From positions 302,501 to 366,500 of the forward strand of contig NC_014657.1 in NCBI RefSeq assembly GCF_000166335.1: a stretch of 64,000 bases of DNA, written 5' to 3'. A program made the position numbers and the translations under genes. Positions within the stretch are counted from its first letter, which is position 1. Each line of letters starts with the position of its first letter. The notes under the pieces were generated by a model that did no database searches, was not told the origin of the DNA, and was given only the letters and a program-made list of their open reading frames with translations. Shown one piece after another: positions 47,189 to 58,955 of the stretch. This DNA is from Caldicellulosiruptor owensensis OL. Lineage in GTDB: Bacteria; Bacillota; Thermoanaerobacteria; Caldicellulosiruptorales; Caldicellulosiruptoraceae.

Positions 47189-48883
47189 TTAAGGGGCTGT
47201 CCAAAAACAATAATTTTTAATAACCAGAATCAACCATTTGATGGCATTAAATGTTAATATTGAACTATGCAGTAAAAAGCAAGAGGGTTGGCTGGCAATT
47301 TTGCCCCAACCCTCTATTATTATCTTTGCTAACCTTTCTATGTTATAGGCAATACAAACCAAACCCCACTCAAGCTTCACACCCTTCAAGCCCCTGAGCA
47401 GGAACCTCCTAAATCCCTTATTATTCTTTATTAACCCAAATACCGTCTCAACCTCTATCTTCCTTCTGCTGTAAATCTCTTTGCCCTCTTCGCTCAAAAG
47501 CCTTTCTCTTACTTCATTCTTTAACTTCTCCAATCTTGGCCTTATCCTAAATCTCTTCTTCCATCTCTTGCCTCTGTAACACTTATCTCTGTACTCACAT
47601 CCATTACATACTTCCTCACATTGATATATCTTCTCCCAACTTACAAATCCCCTCTCATTTACATCTATCCTCGGATATAAGTATTTTACCTTCTTACCAG
47701 CAGGACAAATATATACATCTTCAGAGGCAATATACTCCCAATTCCTGCTATTGAACTTGTCCTTCTTAAATTTCCTTGTCTGTTCCAAATCAAATGTGTT
47801 ATACTTAATGTAGCTATTGATGCCACATTTTTTCAGATGAAGGTAGTTTTCTTCAGACCCATAGCCACTGTCTGCTATGACATTCTTAGGCATGTGGCCT
47901 GTTATCTTCTCCACAAGCTCAAGATGTTCTTTTAAACAGACAGTGTCTGTGGGACTCTGATGGATGCTAAAACCTATGACAAATCGATTCTGTGTGCCGA
48001 TTTGTACATTATACCCGGGTTTTAGCATCCCGTTTTTCATATGGTCATCCTTCATCCTCATAAATGTGGCATCATGGTCTGTTTTTGAAAAGCTATTTCT
48101 ACCACTTAAGATCTGCTCATAAGACTCATATTTCTTGAGTCTTAATATGCAGTCATTTTGGAGAGTTTTTACAAGTTTTTTCACTCTCCTTTCTTTTCTT
48201 TTGCTCCCAAAGCTAGCTTCTGCTAGCTTTTGGGAGAGTTCTTCAACTTTTTGTTCAAGCTCTTGGCTATCATAATCAGCTTCTAAATTGACATCCAACT
48301 CGCCAAGAGTTCTGTCTTCTTCCTCGTTTATCCTTTCTATTTCATCAAGGATGTTTTTTACTTTTTCTCTTAATTTCCTTTTGTATGTTCTTGTGCTTTT
48401 TGCCCATACAAACGTATACTTGTTCGCGTTTGCCTCAATCTTTGTTCCGTCAAGATAGTAATACTCAAAGTTTACATACCCCAGTTTTACAAGAAGTTCA
48501 ATAACTTCTGCAAAAATTTCTTCAATGCAATCACCTATTATTTCTTTTCTGAATCTATTGATAGTTCTGAAATCAGGGGTTTGAAGTTTTGAAAGCCACA
48601 TAAAGGTTATATTCTCTTGAAGCGCCTTTGCTATCTTTCTTGAAGAGTATATACCCTGTATGTAAGCATAGATAAGAACTTTCAAAAGCATCAAAGGATG
48701 GTAGCTGGAAGTCCCACCACCTTTGTATTTTTCTATTATGGTTGAGATATCTATTTTATCAACGATTTTATCGATTGCTCTTACCAGATGAGTTTGAGGG
48801 ATAAAGGCTTCAGGGTCGATTGGCATTATTAATTGGTTGGGGTTGTATTCTTTAAAGACGATTTTATCATGTTTGCGGGGCAT
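47189..48883 (-). CDS. IS1182 family transposase
   Basis: The 564-residue DDE transposase begins FKEYNPNQLIMPIDPEAFIP, with GGGTSSYHPLMLLKVLIYAY, then a core with YYLDGTKIEANANKYTFVWA (first Asp), VIADSGYGSEENY (second Asp), a cysteine cluster (CEEVCNGCEYRDKC) and RRKIEVETVFGLIKNNKGFR (Glu). The insertion between the domains is Lys/Glu-rich. It is full-length with AAGGAGGATC before the ATG, so probably functional. Confidence 0.93.
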   Translation of the reverse strand: MPRKHDKIVFKEYNPNQLIMPIDPEAFIPQTHLVRAIDKIVDKIDISTIIEKYKGGGTSSYHPLMLLKVLIYAYIQGIYSSRKIAKALQENITFMWLSKLQTPDFRTINRFRKEIIGDCIEEIFAEVIELLVKLGYVNFEYYYLDGTKIEANANKYTFVWAKSTRTYKRKLREKVKNILDEIERINEEEDRTLGELDVNLEADYDSQELEQKVEELSQKLAEASFGSKRKERRVKKLVKTLQNDCILRLKKYESYEQILSGRNSFSKTDHDATFMRMKDDHMKNGMLKPGYNVQIGTQNRFVIGFSIHQSPTDTVCLKEHLELVEKITGHMPKNVIADSGYGSEENYLHLKKCGINSYIKYNTFDLEQTRKFKKDKFNSRNWEYIASEDVYICPAGKKVKYLYPRIDVNERGFVSWEKIYQCEEVCNGCEYRDKCYRGKRWKKRFRIRPRLEKLKNEVRERLLSEEGKEIYSRRKIEVETVFGLIKNNKGFRRFLLRGLKGVKLEWGLVCIAYNIERLAKIIIEGWGKIASQPSCFLLHSSILTFNAIKWLILVIKNYCFWTAP

Positions 48884-48995
48884 ATTGATCCTCCTTATGT
48901 AATCATTTTTGAGATATTATATCATAAATATATCATAGTGTAAATACAGTAAAAATAAAGAGGCTGTCATCTCATCTTTTTGGACAGCCTCTTTT
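47192..48995 (-). mobile_element. IS1182-type insertion sequence
   Basis: The left end AGGGGCTGTCCAAAAA near 47192 and the right end TTTTTGGACAGCCTCT ending near 48993 form matching terminal inverted repeats. The right repeat forms half of the hairpin that terminates bglA. Exact ends and any target duplication are not resolved. Confidence 0.7.
48957..48995 (-). terminator. Terminator of bglA overlapping the IS1182 end
   Basis: AAAGAGGCTGTC at 48957-48968 pairs with GACAGCCTCTTT at 48983-48994. On the minus strand it follows the bglA stop directly and is followed by ATTTTTACTG. Confidence 0.75.
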
Positions 48996-48998
48996 AAT

Positions 48999-50402
<1,404 letters not shown>

Positions 50403-50520
50403 TTACACTCATATCAAAAAATATTGCCATATAAAATTTGAGTTTGCAAATAAAAATTTTAAGTGAATATAGCAAAATTTTTAGATGTTTTTCACCAGTA
50501 GATGTTTTAGAAAAGAAACA

Positions 50521-50570
50521 AAAAAAGAGACACACCACTTTTAAAATACAAGAGGTGTGCCTCTTTTTGT
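50521..50570 (-). terminator. Terminator after the GH94 gene pair
   Basis: GAGACACACC at 50527-50536 pairs with GGTGTGCCTC at 50554-50563 (one G-T pair). On the minus strand it is followed by TTTTTTTGTTTC. It lies 28 nt after the second GH94 stop. Confidence 0.82.
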
Positions 50571-50597
50571 GTAGTTTTATTTTCCTATTTTAAAGAG

Positions 50598-52970
50598 CTA
50601 TTTTCCCATCACAACTTCAACTACATTTTTCTCATCAAGCAGTTCTACTGGAATCAGATTACCCACAATTTCTTTTCCATTTACCAATATCTTTTTAACA
50701 CCTTTTGAAATATGGTCTGGATTTGAAACCTTAATGGAAAGTTTTCTTCCTCTGAAAACTCTTTCGACTTCAAAACCGTCCCAACATGATGGTATACATG
50801 GGTCAATTATAAGACCTTTGTAGTGTGGGCGAACCCCCAGGATATACTGTGTTGCTGCAGTAAATGCCCAGGTTGCAGTACCTGTCAGCCATGGATTTCG
50901 TGCTCGGCCAAAATAATAAGGATGCTCCTTTCCTGTAATAAACTGGGAATATACATATGGTTCTGCCGTATAAATTTCAGCTATTTCATTTTTATTTGCG
51001 GGTAAGAAAGACATATAATATTCAAATGCATATTCTCCACGCCCTAATAGGGCTTCAGCAATTATTACCCATGTATTAGCATGACAAAATATTGCGGCAT
51101 TTTCTTTTAAACCCGGAGGGAATGAAGTTATTGCACCGACTTCAATAATGTAATCTACGTAGGCAGGCCAGTTTTTAACACAGCCGTGTTCTGTAGCAAG
51201 ATATTTCTTGACACTGTCCATTGCAGTTTTACCTTTTTCGTCTAAAAAAGCACCTGAAAATACAGCCCATGATTGAGAGTTAAGAAAGATTTTACTTTGT
51301 TCACTCTCTTTTGAACCAAGCTTTTTGCCGCTTGCTAAGTATCCTCTTACAAACCATTCACCATCCCAAGTATACTCATCCATTGCCTTTTTGATTTCTT
51401 CTCTATAAGCTTTATATTTTTCAGCATCCTCAGTCTTTCCGATATACTCAGCAAGTTCTATAAACTCTGATAAAGCCTTGTAATAAAGCTGTGTTGACCA
51501 TGTACTTTCACCGCCATCTTTAAGATTTATACAATCATTCCAGTCAGCTGCAAGTCCTAATAACAATCCATGCTTACCTCTGTTGTTCCACGAAAATTCA
51601 AGAGCTTGCTTTAAATGATCGTATACAGAAGCACTGCCACTGTCAGCATATTCAACAATTTCATCTAAAATAGAGAAGTCACCAGTTTCTTTTATATAAG
51701 CGGGTACAGCAATCAAAAGCCATAAATGGTCATCTGAATAAATTCGTTCGCGTGGTGGAATGTTATGTTTACCTTGAGACATTGTAAGAGGCTGAAAATG
51801 GTGCATTGCATATCCCTCAGATAACTGAGCTTTTAAAAGTTCTATAAGTCTCCTTCTAACTTCCTGAGGTATAGAATGAACAACACCTAATATATCTTGC
51901 GAAGAATCTCTAAAACCTAGTCCGTCTCTTCCACCAGCTTCTATAAACGAAGCAGACCTCGACCAGTTAAATGTTGTATGACATTGGTATTGGTTCCATA
52001 TATTTAACATAAGATTCATTTTTTCATCTTGTGTTTTGCATTCAAATTTATTAAGTCTTTCTTTCCAGTATTCTTGAACTTTTTCGAACTCTTTTTCAAC
52101 ACTGTCAATCGAAGCAAACATTTTCTTGTATTCTCTACCTTCTTCATATGCATTTCCTATTCCCAATAAAAATACTAAATATTCTTCTTGACCTGGTTGA
52201 AGATCAATTTTTACCTGTGTTGCAGCACATGGATTACCACCAATAGCAATTGAACCAAAACATTTGCCGTTTTTAATTGCCTCTGGATTAGATTCGCTGT
52301 TATATGGACCGACAAAAACATCTCTGTCGGTATCAAAACTTTCAATCTTTTTGTTTGTACAAGTAAAGAATGCCTTGGGTTCATATGGGCTCCAAAGTTT
52401 TATAGAGTAATCTATTATTTCATCTTCCTTGTTGTATCCCATTCTGCATGTATAGAGAATATACTGAAAATCCATCATATCAAGCATTGAATTCCATAAG
52501 CAAAACTCTGTGTATGTGAAAACTGAAAATTCTTTTTTTTCATTTGAGTCGTTTTTAATTTTCACTTCCCATATTTCTAACGGTTTATCAACAGGGACAA
52601 ATATTTTTAATGAGGAAGTTATGCTATTATATTTGCTTTCAAATGTTGTATAGCCAAGACCATGGCGACATATGCTTAAGAATTTGTCCAGTGGTTTTCC
52701 AACGGGTTGCCAGCTTATTGACCAAAAGTCATTAGTTTTTTCATCTTTTAAATAAACGTATCTACCAGGTCTATCCATGGGTATGCTATTAAATCTAAAT
52801 CGAGTAACTCTTCCAAGTTTTGGAGATTTGTAAAACGAATAACCTGAAGCATTATTTGAAATTATAAGGCAATAATCACTTGTTCCAAGATAATTTACCC
52901 AGGATGTTGGTGTCTTTGGATTTGTTATTACATATTCTTTTCTCTGTTCATCAAAATATCCGAAGTTCAT
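50598..52970 (-). CDS. GH94 family glycoside phosphorylase (paralogue)
   Basis: The 790-residue cytoplasmic phosphorylase is homologous along its whole length to the next gene. It starts MNFGYFDEQRKEYVITNPKT and contains the (alpha/alpha)6 barrel with GLGFRDSSQDILG and the catalytic-acid segment AADWNDC; GLKENAAIFCHANTW and GRARNPWLTGTATW are conserved. The loop after the catalytic Asp is short (INLKDGGESTW), unlike the cellobiose phosphorylase next to it, so acceptor preference may differ (cellodextrins or another beta-glucan disaccharide; inference). It follows the first GH94 gene by 24 nt with AGGAGG in the gap. Confidence 0.85.
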   Translation of the reverse strand: MNFGYFDEQRKEYVITNPKTPTSWVNYLGTSDYCLIISNNASGYSFYKSPKLGRVTRFRFNSIPMDRPGRYVYLKDEKTNDFWSISWQPVGKPLDKFLSICRHGLGYTTFESKYNSITSSLKIFVPVDKPLEIWEVKIKNDSNEKKEFSVFTYTEFCLWNSMLDMMDFQYILYTCRMGYNKEDEIIDYSIKLWSPYEPKAFFTCTNKKIESFDTDRDVFVGPYNSESNPEAIKNGKCFGSIAIGGNPCAATQVKIDLQPGQEEYLVFLLGIGNAYEEGREYKKMFASIDSVEKEFEKVQEYWKERLNKFECKTQDEKMNLMLNIWNQYQCHTTFNWSRSASFIEAGGRDGLGFRDSSQDILGVVHSIPQEVRRRLIELLKAQLSEGYAMHHFQPLTMSQGKHNIPPRERIYSDDHLWLLIAVPAYIKETGDFSILDEIVEYADSGSASVYDHLKQALEFSWNNRGKHGLLLGLAADWNDCINLKDGGESTWSTQLYYKALSEFIELAEYIGKTEDAEKYKAYREEIKKAMDEYTWDGEWFVRGYLASGKKLGSKESEQSKIFLNSQSWAVFSGAFLDEKGKTAMDSVKKYLATEHGCVKNWPAYVDYIIEVGAITSFPPGLKENAAIFCHANTWVIIAEALLGRGEYAFEYYMSFLPANKNEIAEIYTAEPYVYSQFITGKEHPYYFGRARNPWLTGTATWAFTAATQYILGVRPHYKGLIIDPCIPSCWDGFEVERVFRGRKLSIKVSNPDHISKGVKKILVNGKEIVGNLIPVELLDEKNVVEVVMGK

Positions 52971-52994
52971 AAAACAGACCTCCTATAAATTAAT

Positions 52995-55430
52995 TTAACC
53001 CATTATAACTTGTACAAAATGTTCTTTACCATCAGAAAAAGCAGGTATTAGATTGGAAGGCATTTCATTACCATCGACAATAACCTTTTTTACACCTTTT
53101 GAAACTTTGTTTGGATTTTTGACTTCAATATTATATACTGAATTTCTGAAAACTCTTTTCACTTTAAATCCTTCCCATGACGCTGGTATGCAAGGATCTA
53201 TCAAAAGTCCATCAAAATCCGGTCTTATCCCCAAAATCCACTGTGTCATTGCAACAAAATTCCATGCAGCAGATCCAGTGAGCCATGAGTTTTTAGCTTC
53301 ACCCGGCTTATAAGCATCTTTTCCAGCAATCATCTGACAGTATACATATGGTTCAATCTTGTGCACATCACTAATCTCTTCCCTGTATGAGGGTGCAATC
53401 TTTGACCAGTACTCAAATGCTCTGTCTCCTCTTCCGACAATACACTCTGCAATCATAATCCATGGGTTATTGTGACAGAACACAGCTGCATTTTCTTTGT
53501 AGCCTGGCGGATAGCTTGTAATCTCACCAAGATGAATTTTGTATTCTGTAAAAGCTGGCTGAACTAAAACTATTCCATGTTCTGTGTCAAGATATTTTTT
53601 AACAGAATCAAGCGCAGAGATAGCTTTTCCATCATCAAGTCCTATTCCTGCCATCACACAAAAACCTTGTGTTTCAATAAAGATTTTTCCTTCATCGCAC
53701 TCTTTACTGCCAACCTTGTTGCCAAAATAATCATATGCTCTTAAGAACCATTCTCCATCATAACCGTAATTTAAAATAGCCTCTTTCATGTTATCAATGT
53801 GTTTTTGAGCATCTTTGGCCAGTTCAAAATTTCCAGTCTTTTCGCACAGTTTTACAAATTCTTTACCTACATACACAAACATTCCCGCAATCATAACAGA
53901 TTCGGCAGTTTTGCCATCCTTGTTATCACATGTTTGGAACGACTCATCGGGGTTTGTAGAAAAAGCATTGAGGTTCAAACAGTCATTCCAGTCAGCTCTG
54001 CCGATAAGAGGAAGTCCATGTGGTCCTAAGTTATTGACAACGTGATAAAATGCCCTCTTTAAGTGTTCGAACATTGTACCCACTTTTTCAGGATTATTTT
54101 CAAAGGGAACCATTTCATTGAGGATTGTCCAGTCTCCTGTCTCTTTTATGTAGTGCACTGTAGAAAGTATGAGCCAAAGAGGGTCATCATTGAAGTTTCC
54201 GCCAATTTCATTGTTGCCTCTTTTAGTTAAAGGTTGATACTGATGATATGCCCCGCCATCTTCAAGCTGGGTTGCAGCTAAGTCTAAAATTCTTTCTCTT
54301 GCGCGCTCTGGTATCTGATGAACAAAACCCAGAATATCCTGGTTTGAATCTCTAAATCCCATACCTCTTCCAATTCCAGACTCAAAATATGAGGCACTTC
54401 TTGAAAGATTAAATGTAACCATACATTGATATTGATTCCATATATTTACCATTCTATCTACTTTATCAATTCCTGTTGATACATTAAACTTATCTAAAAG
54501 TCTATTCCAGAATTCTTTAAGCTTTTCAAATGCAGCATTTACATCTTCTGGCTTTGAAAATTTTTCAATCATTTTATATGCTTTTTCTTTGTTGATAATC
54601 CCTTTTTTGAGCCATTTCTTATCAGGTTCATTCTCAATATAACCAAGGATAAATATAAGTTCAGTTGTTTCTCCTGGCAGAAGACTGAGTTCAATCATGT
54701 GAGATGCAATTGGAGACCAGCCATGTGCTTCTGAATTAAAGCTCTTACCCATTTCAACAGCAACAGGATTTTCGAATCCTCTGTAAAGTCCTAAAAATGT
54801 ATCTCTATCTGTGTCAAAACCGGCAATAGGAGTATTCACAGAATAAAAAGAGTAATGATTTCTTCTTTCTCTGTATTCAGTTTTATGGTAGATGACAGAA
54901 CCTTCGATTTCAACCTCACCTGTTGAAAAGTTTCTCTGAAAATTTGTCATGTCATCAAGAGCGTTCCACAAACAAAATTCTATAAATGAAAAGAGCTTAA
55001 TATCTTTCTTATTGTTTGTCATATTGGTAATTTTCAGATGATGTATTTCACAGTTTTCATTGACGGGTACAAAAAACTTTTGTTCAACTTCAATGCCATT
55101 TCTTCTGCCTGTTATAATTGTGTATCCAAGTCCATGCCTGCATTGATAAAATTCAAGGTCTTTTCTCGTTGGCATCCATGAGGGGGACCAGAAATCATCC
55201 CCATCTTTTATGTAGAAGTATCTTCCTCCCATGTCAAGAGGAACATTGTTATAACGAAATCTTGTTATTCTTCTAAGTCTTGCATCTTTATAAAAACAGT
55301 AACCTCCTGCATGGTTTGAAATTAAGGATAGAAAATCTTGCATACCAAGATAATTTATCCAAGGATATGGTGTAAGGGGGGTTGTTATAATGTATTCTCT
55401 TTTAGAATCATCGAAATATCCAAACTTCAT
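52995..55430 (-). CDS. Cellobiose phosphorylase (GH94)
   Basis: The 811-residue enzyme converts cellobiose and phosphate to glucose and alpha-glucose 1-phosphate, saving ATP compared with hydrolysis. Features include [36 protein letters not shown], the catalytic acid in [20 protein letters not shown] with the following CDN loop typical of cellobiose phosphorylases, [15 protein letters not shown], and [13 protein letters not shown]. Length fits the family. AAAGGAGT lies about 10 nt before ATG 55430, so the upstream ATG 55460 is rejected. It is first in a two-gene operon. Confidence 0.92.
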   Translation of the reverse strand: MKFGYFDDSKREYIITTPLTPYPWINYLGMQDFLSLISNHAGGYCFYKDARLRRITRFRYNNVPLDMGGRYFYIKDGDDFWSPSWMPTRKDLEFYQCRHGLGYTIITGRRNGIEVEQKFFVPVNENCEIHHLKITNMTNNKKDIKLFSFIEFCLWNALDDMTNFQRNFSTGEVEIEGSVIYHKTEYRERRNHYSFYSVNTPIAGFDTDRDTFLGLYRGFENPVAVEMGKSFNSEAHGWSPIASHMIELSLLPGETTELIFILGYIENEPDKKWLKKGIINKEKAYKMIEKFSKPEDVNAAFEKLKEFWNRLLDKFNVSTGIDKVDRMVNIWNQYQCMVTFNLSRSASYFESGIGRGMGFRDSNQDILGFVHQIPERARERILDLAATQLEDGGAYHQYQPLTKRGNNEIGGNFNDDPLWLILSTVHYIKETGDWTILNEMVPFENNPEKVGTMFEHLKRAFYHVVNNLGPHGLPLIGRADWNDCLNLNAFSTNPDESFQTCDNKDGKTAESVMIAGMFVYVGKEFVKLCEKTGNFELAKDAQKHIDNMKEAILNYGYDGEWFLRAYDYFGNKVGSKECDEGKIFIETQGFCVMAGIGLDDGKAISALDSVKKYLDTEHGIVLVQPAFTEYKIHLGEITSYPPGYKENAAVFCHNNPWIMIAECIVGRGDRAFEYWSKIAPSYREEISDVHKIEPYVYCQMIAGKDAYKPGEAKNSWLTGSAAWNFVAMTQWILGIRPDFDGLLIDPCIPASWEGFKVKRVFRNSVYNIEVKNPNKVSKGVKKVIVDGNEMPSNLIPAFSDGKEHFVQVIMG

Positions 55431-55460
55431 TTTACAAAGACTCCTTTCTACCCACCACAT

Positions 55461-55690
55461 ATTTTTGCTATTATAGACCTAATCTTAATTATACCTTCTC
55501 TATAAAATTAGCTACTTTAATTATTTTGCTTTTATTTTGCATTATTTTGACATAAAAAGGCTGTTATGTGTATCTGATTTTAGATATTAATAATCAGAGT
55601 AAATTATGATATACTCAATATGGACATTAATTCTAAAAACGTTACAAAAAAAACGTTAAGAAATTTGTTTTGCAGAAAGGGAGAAAAAAA
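55461..55690. other. Divergent intergenic region
   Basis: This AT-rich spacer lies between the GH94 operon (leftward) and the GT4 gene (rightward). TATAAT-like boxes exist on both strands (minus strand near 55477; TATACT near 55610 on the plus), but clear -35 partners are missing. Confidence 0.4.
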
Positions 55691-56914
55691 TTGAAAAACG
55701 TCTGGATATTTAATCATTATGCAATTCCACCCAAAGTTGGAGGGATAACAAGACATTTTGATTTTGCTAAGCAGCTTGCGCAAAGGGGCTACAGCGTTAC
55801 AATCTTTGCTTCGAGTTTTGACCATAAGCAGCGAGTGGAGATGCTTGAAAAAGGTAAGAAGTTTAAAATGGAGGAGTATAACAAAGTAAGATTTGTTTGG
55901 ATTAAGACATTTCCATATAAAAAGAATGATATAAAAAGACTTTTAAATATATTCTCATATGCCAAAAACCTTTATTTCATTGCCAGAAAGTTTGAAAAAC
56001 CTGATGTAATATTGGCTTCTTCATTTCATCCTTTTACATGGATTGTGGGGTATCTGCTGTCAAAAAAATTTAAATGCAGATTCATTGCAGAGGTCAGGGA
56101 CCTTTGGCCACAGAGCGGTATTGACCTTGGCGCTTTAAAGGAAGGAAGTGTAATTGTAAAGCTTTTGAGAAAGCTTGAAAAGTTTATTTACACAAAAGCT
56201 GATTATGTTGTGACGGTATTACCAAAAGCAGACCAGTACATAGAAAGTCTTGGCATTGAAAAGAATAAAATAGTTCATATTCCAAACGGGTGCGATATAG
56301 AAAGGTTTGATAGTCTCAGAAATTCTATATCAGAAGAAGTAAGTAATATTTTGAGAGAGCATGAGGGATATTTTAAAGCTTGTTATTTAGGTGCACTTGG
56401 TCAGGCAAACGCAATGGAGACAATAATTGAGGCTGCTAAGGTTGTTCAAGAAAAGGTAGGGGACAGCATACATTTTTTGATAATAGGTGATGGTCCAGAA
56501 AAAGAAAAACTTCAAAATATGGCAAAAGAGTTTGAACTTAAGAATGTGTTTTTTTATTCGCCAATAGCAAAATTATCTGTACCTGCTTTGCTTGAACATG
56601 TTGATGTGACACTTGTTTCCATGCACAATTTGAAAGTCTATAGATTTGGAATATCTTTAAATAAGCTTTTTGATTATCTTTGTGCTGCAAAGCCAATTGT
56701 TTTTGCGGGAAATGTTGCAAATGATATTGTCAAAGAGTCATGTGCAGGAATTTCCTGTAGCAGCTATGACAGCAAAGCTTTCGCTGAGGCAATATTGCGC
56801 TTGTATGCTATGTCCAAAGAAGAAAGAGAGAGAATTGGACAAAAGGGAAGAGAGTATGTCCAAAAATACCATGACATTAAAATGCTTGCAACAAGACTTG
56901 AAAAAATACTTTAA
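55691..56914 (+). CDS. Glycosyltransferase family 4
   Basis: The ~407-residue GT-B fold enzyme begins KNVWIFNHYAIPPKVGGITR, with a glycine-rich acceptor loop. The donor-binding C-terminal half has HIPNGCDIERFD, ACYLGALGQANAMETIIEA, FLIIGDGPEKEKLQ and FGISLNKLFDYLCAAKPIVF (the Glu of the usual E-x7-E is partly altered). It resembles WbuB-type sugar transferases of surface polysaccharide synthesis. AAAGGGAG lies before a TTG at 55691. It is followed after 17 nt by a glycosylphosphotransferase, so they form a pathway. Confidence 0.87.
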   Translation: MKNVWIFNHYAIPPKVGGITRHFDFAKQLAQRGYSVTIFASSFDHKQRVEMLEKGKKFKMEEYNKVRFVWIKTFPYKKNDIKRLLNIFSYAKNLYFIARKFEKPDVILASSFHPFTWIVGYLLSKKFKCRFIAEVRDLWPQSGIDLGALKEGSVIVKLLRKLEKFIYTKADYVVTVLPKADQYIESLGIEKNKIVHIPNGCDIERFDSLRNSISEEVSNILREHEGYFKACYLGALGQANAMETIIEAAKVVQEKVGDSIHFLIIGDGPEKEKLQNMAKEFELKNVFFYSPIAKLSVPALLEHVDVTLVSMHNLKVYRFGISLNKLFDYLCAAKPIVFAGNVANDIVKESCAGISCSSYDSKAFAEAILRLYAMSKEERERIGQKGREYVQKYHDIKMLATRLEKIL

Positions 56915-56931
56915 ATGGAGATGGTAGCAAG

Positions 56932-58278
56932 ATGAAATCATATATTAAAAGCTATCATAAACTGAGCAAATTTTTTGTTGTTCTTATTGATATTTTACTC
57001 ATACATGCAGGTTATATTCTTGCATATATAATAAAGTTCAACTTTACATTCCCTGAGAGAAATTTTATGCCATATTATACATTGATTCCCCAAATAACAC
57101 TCTTTGCTCTTGTGCTTTTAAATATATATGGACTTTACACTATTACTATGAAAACAATCAGCGAAATTGCATTTTCTCTGGGTTTGGCTTTAATGCTTCT
57201 TCAATTTTTGACAGTTGTATCAACATTTTTCTATAGGCACTTTGCTTTTCCACGCAGTATATTTATAATTGCTTTTTTTATACAATTTTTATTACTTCTG
57301 GGGTGGAGAGGACTTGTTTTATATGTTTTCAAAAGAATTCAAGGCATTAAATATGTTCTTGTGATAGGAGAAACATCGAGGGCGCACGTGTTTGCTCAAA
57401 AACTTCAGAACATTTCGAAAGGCTGGATAGAGGTAAAATATGTTCTTGAGCCAACAAATATTGAAGAGCTGATACCATATATAAAAGTTGTTGATACAAT
57501 CTATCTTTATTCTAAAATAGATGAAAATTTAAAAAGTGAGATTGTAAGAAAGGCAATTGAGTTCAAAAAACACATTTTTATAGCACCGGACTTTAGAGAT
57601 ATACTGGTATCACGTGCAAGGGTAATTCAGTTTGACGATGTTGCAACACTTTCAATCGAGCAGCCAGAGCTCACCTCAGAACAAAAGTTAATTAAAAGAG
57701 TGTGCGATGTTCTTCTTGCGTCAGTTGCGCTGGTTATTGCTTTTCCTGTGATGATTTTGATTGCAATTGCCATAAAACTTGACTCAGAAGGACCAGTGAT
57801 TTACAGGCAAAAAAGGGTTACAGAAGGAGAGAGAGAGTTTTATGTTTTAAAGTTCAGAACAATGATAAAAGATGCTGAAAAGATGACAGGTCCTGTTTTA
57901 GCAACCGAAAACGATCCGAGGATAACAAGGGTTGGAAGATTCTTGCGCGCAACAAGGCTTGATGAACTTCCACAGCTTATAAATATTCTAAAAGGTGAGA
58001 TGAGCTTTATAGGTCCAAGACCGGAGAGACCTTATTTTGTTGAGCAGTTTAAAAAAATCTATCCTGAATATTCGCTTCGACACAATGTAAAGGCAGGACT
58101 CACAGGACTTGCCCAGGTTTATGGCAAGTATGCAACAAGCCCTGAAGACAAGCTCAGACTTGATTTGATATATATAAAGAATTACTCTGTTTTCTTGGAT
58201 ATTAAGATTTTGCTGTTGACCTTAAAAACAATTTTTACTAAGGAGGCAGCTGAGGGGGTTAAGAAAGAGAAACAGTAA
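56932..58278 (+). CDS. Polyprenyl glycosylphosphotransferase (initiating sugar transferase)
   Basis: The 448-residue membrane enzyme transfers a sugar phosphate to undecaprenyl phosphate to begin polysaccharide repeat assembly. Four or five N-terminal helices (residues ~15-130) precede a Rossmann-like part ([20 protein letters not shown]). The C-terminal catalytic domain starts with a helix at [20 protein letters not shown], then [47 protein letters not shown] and [11 protein letters not shown]. The sugar is not deducible. It pairs with the upstream GT4 gene. Confidence 0.92.
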   Translation: MKSYIKSYHKLSKFFVVLIDILLIHAGYILAYIIKFNFTFPERNFMPYYTLIPQITLFALVLLNIYGLYTITMKTISEIAFSLGLALMLLQFLTVVSTFFYRHFAFPRSIFIIAFFIQFLLLLGWRGLVLYVFKRIQGIKYVLVIGETSRAHVFAQKLQNISKGWIEVKYVLEPTNIEELIPYIKVVDTIYLYSKIDENLKSEIVRKAIEFKKHIFIAPDFRDILVSRARVIQFDDVATLSIEQPELTSEQKLIKRVCDVLLASVALVIAFPVMILIAIAIKLDSEGPVIYRQKRVTEGEREFYVLKFRTMIKDAEKMTGPVLATENDPRITRVGRFLRATRLDELPQLINILKGEMSFIGPRPERPYFVEQFKKIYPEYSLRHNVKAGLTGLAQVYGKYATSPEDKLRLDLIYIKNYSVFLDIKILLLTLKTIFTKEAAEGVKKEKQ

Positions 58279-58333
58279 ATGTATTTCGTCGTTAAACTTT
58301 ATTTGATTATAGATTTTGGAGGGGGGATTTTGC

Positions 58334-58955
58334 TTGTATATTTTGTATACTGATGATGCAGGGAACACAGGGACCGATTATGACAATAAACAACAACCTG
58401 TATTTACACTTACAGGTGTAATTGTTGAGGCAGAGAAGTGGAATGAGGTTAATGAACATATATCACGCGAGAAAAGAAAGATCATACCTGATTTTCCAGA
58501 CTCTGAAATTCATGCTACTGACATATACAATGGATCAAAAAGTAAAGATAAATGTTTTGATTTTAGACAATACGGTTTGCAAGGTAATTTGAATATATTG
58601 GAGAAATTTGTTAATTTAATAGTGGAAATACAGCTTCCGATTATAACATTTACTGTAAGAAAGTCAAATCTTAAAAGGTATTGTCAATCAAAATATAAAA
58701 TGAGCATAAAAATTTGATCCTTATTTAATAGCATTTTCTTATGTCTCTATATTTTTTGATTACTATTTAGAGAGCAAAAAGAGCAAAGGGTTAATTTTTT
58801 TGGACGAACGAAGAGAGTTAATTACTAATATTGACAGGATTTTAGAAGAGCTTAAATTCATTTCTTCGAGCGAAAAATTACAGATAAAGATAAAAAATAT
58901 AATTGAAAAGGCTCTGTTTTTAGATTCTGCGCGAAACAATTTTATCAAAAATTCA
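58334..58955 (+). pseudogene. DUF3800 protein, frameshifted and truncated
   Basis: The frame begins at TTG 58334 with GGAGGGGGG upstream and reads LYILYTDDAGNTGTDYDN, the N-terminal DUF3800 pattern with its acidic residues. It stops at 58717, but a one-base change near 58710 restores the frame: DPYLIAFSYVSIFFDYYLES, GLIFLDERREL and ALFLDSARNNFIK continue the family pattern. The C-terminus, which normally contains the second acidic motif, is lost at the left end of the TnpB element. DUF3800 proteins have an RNase H-like fold and occur in mobile and defence regions; function unknown. Confidence 0.75.
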
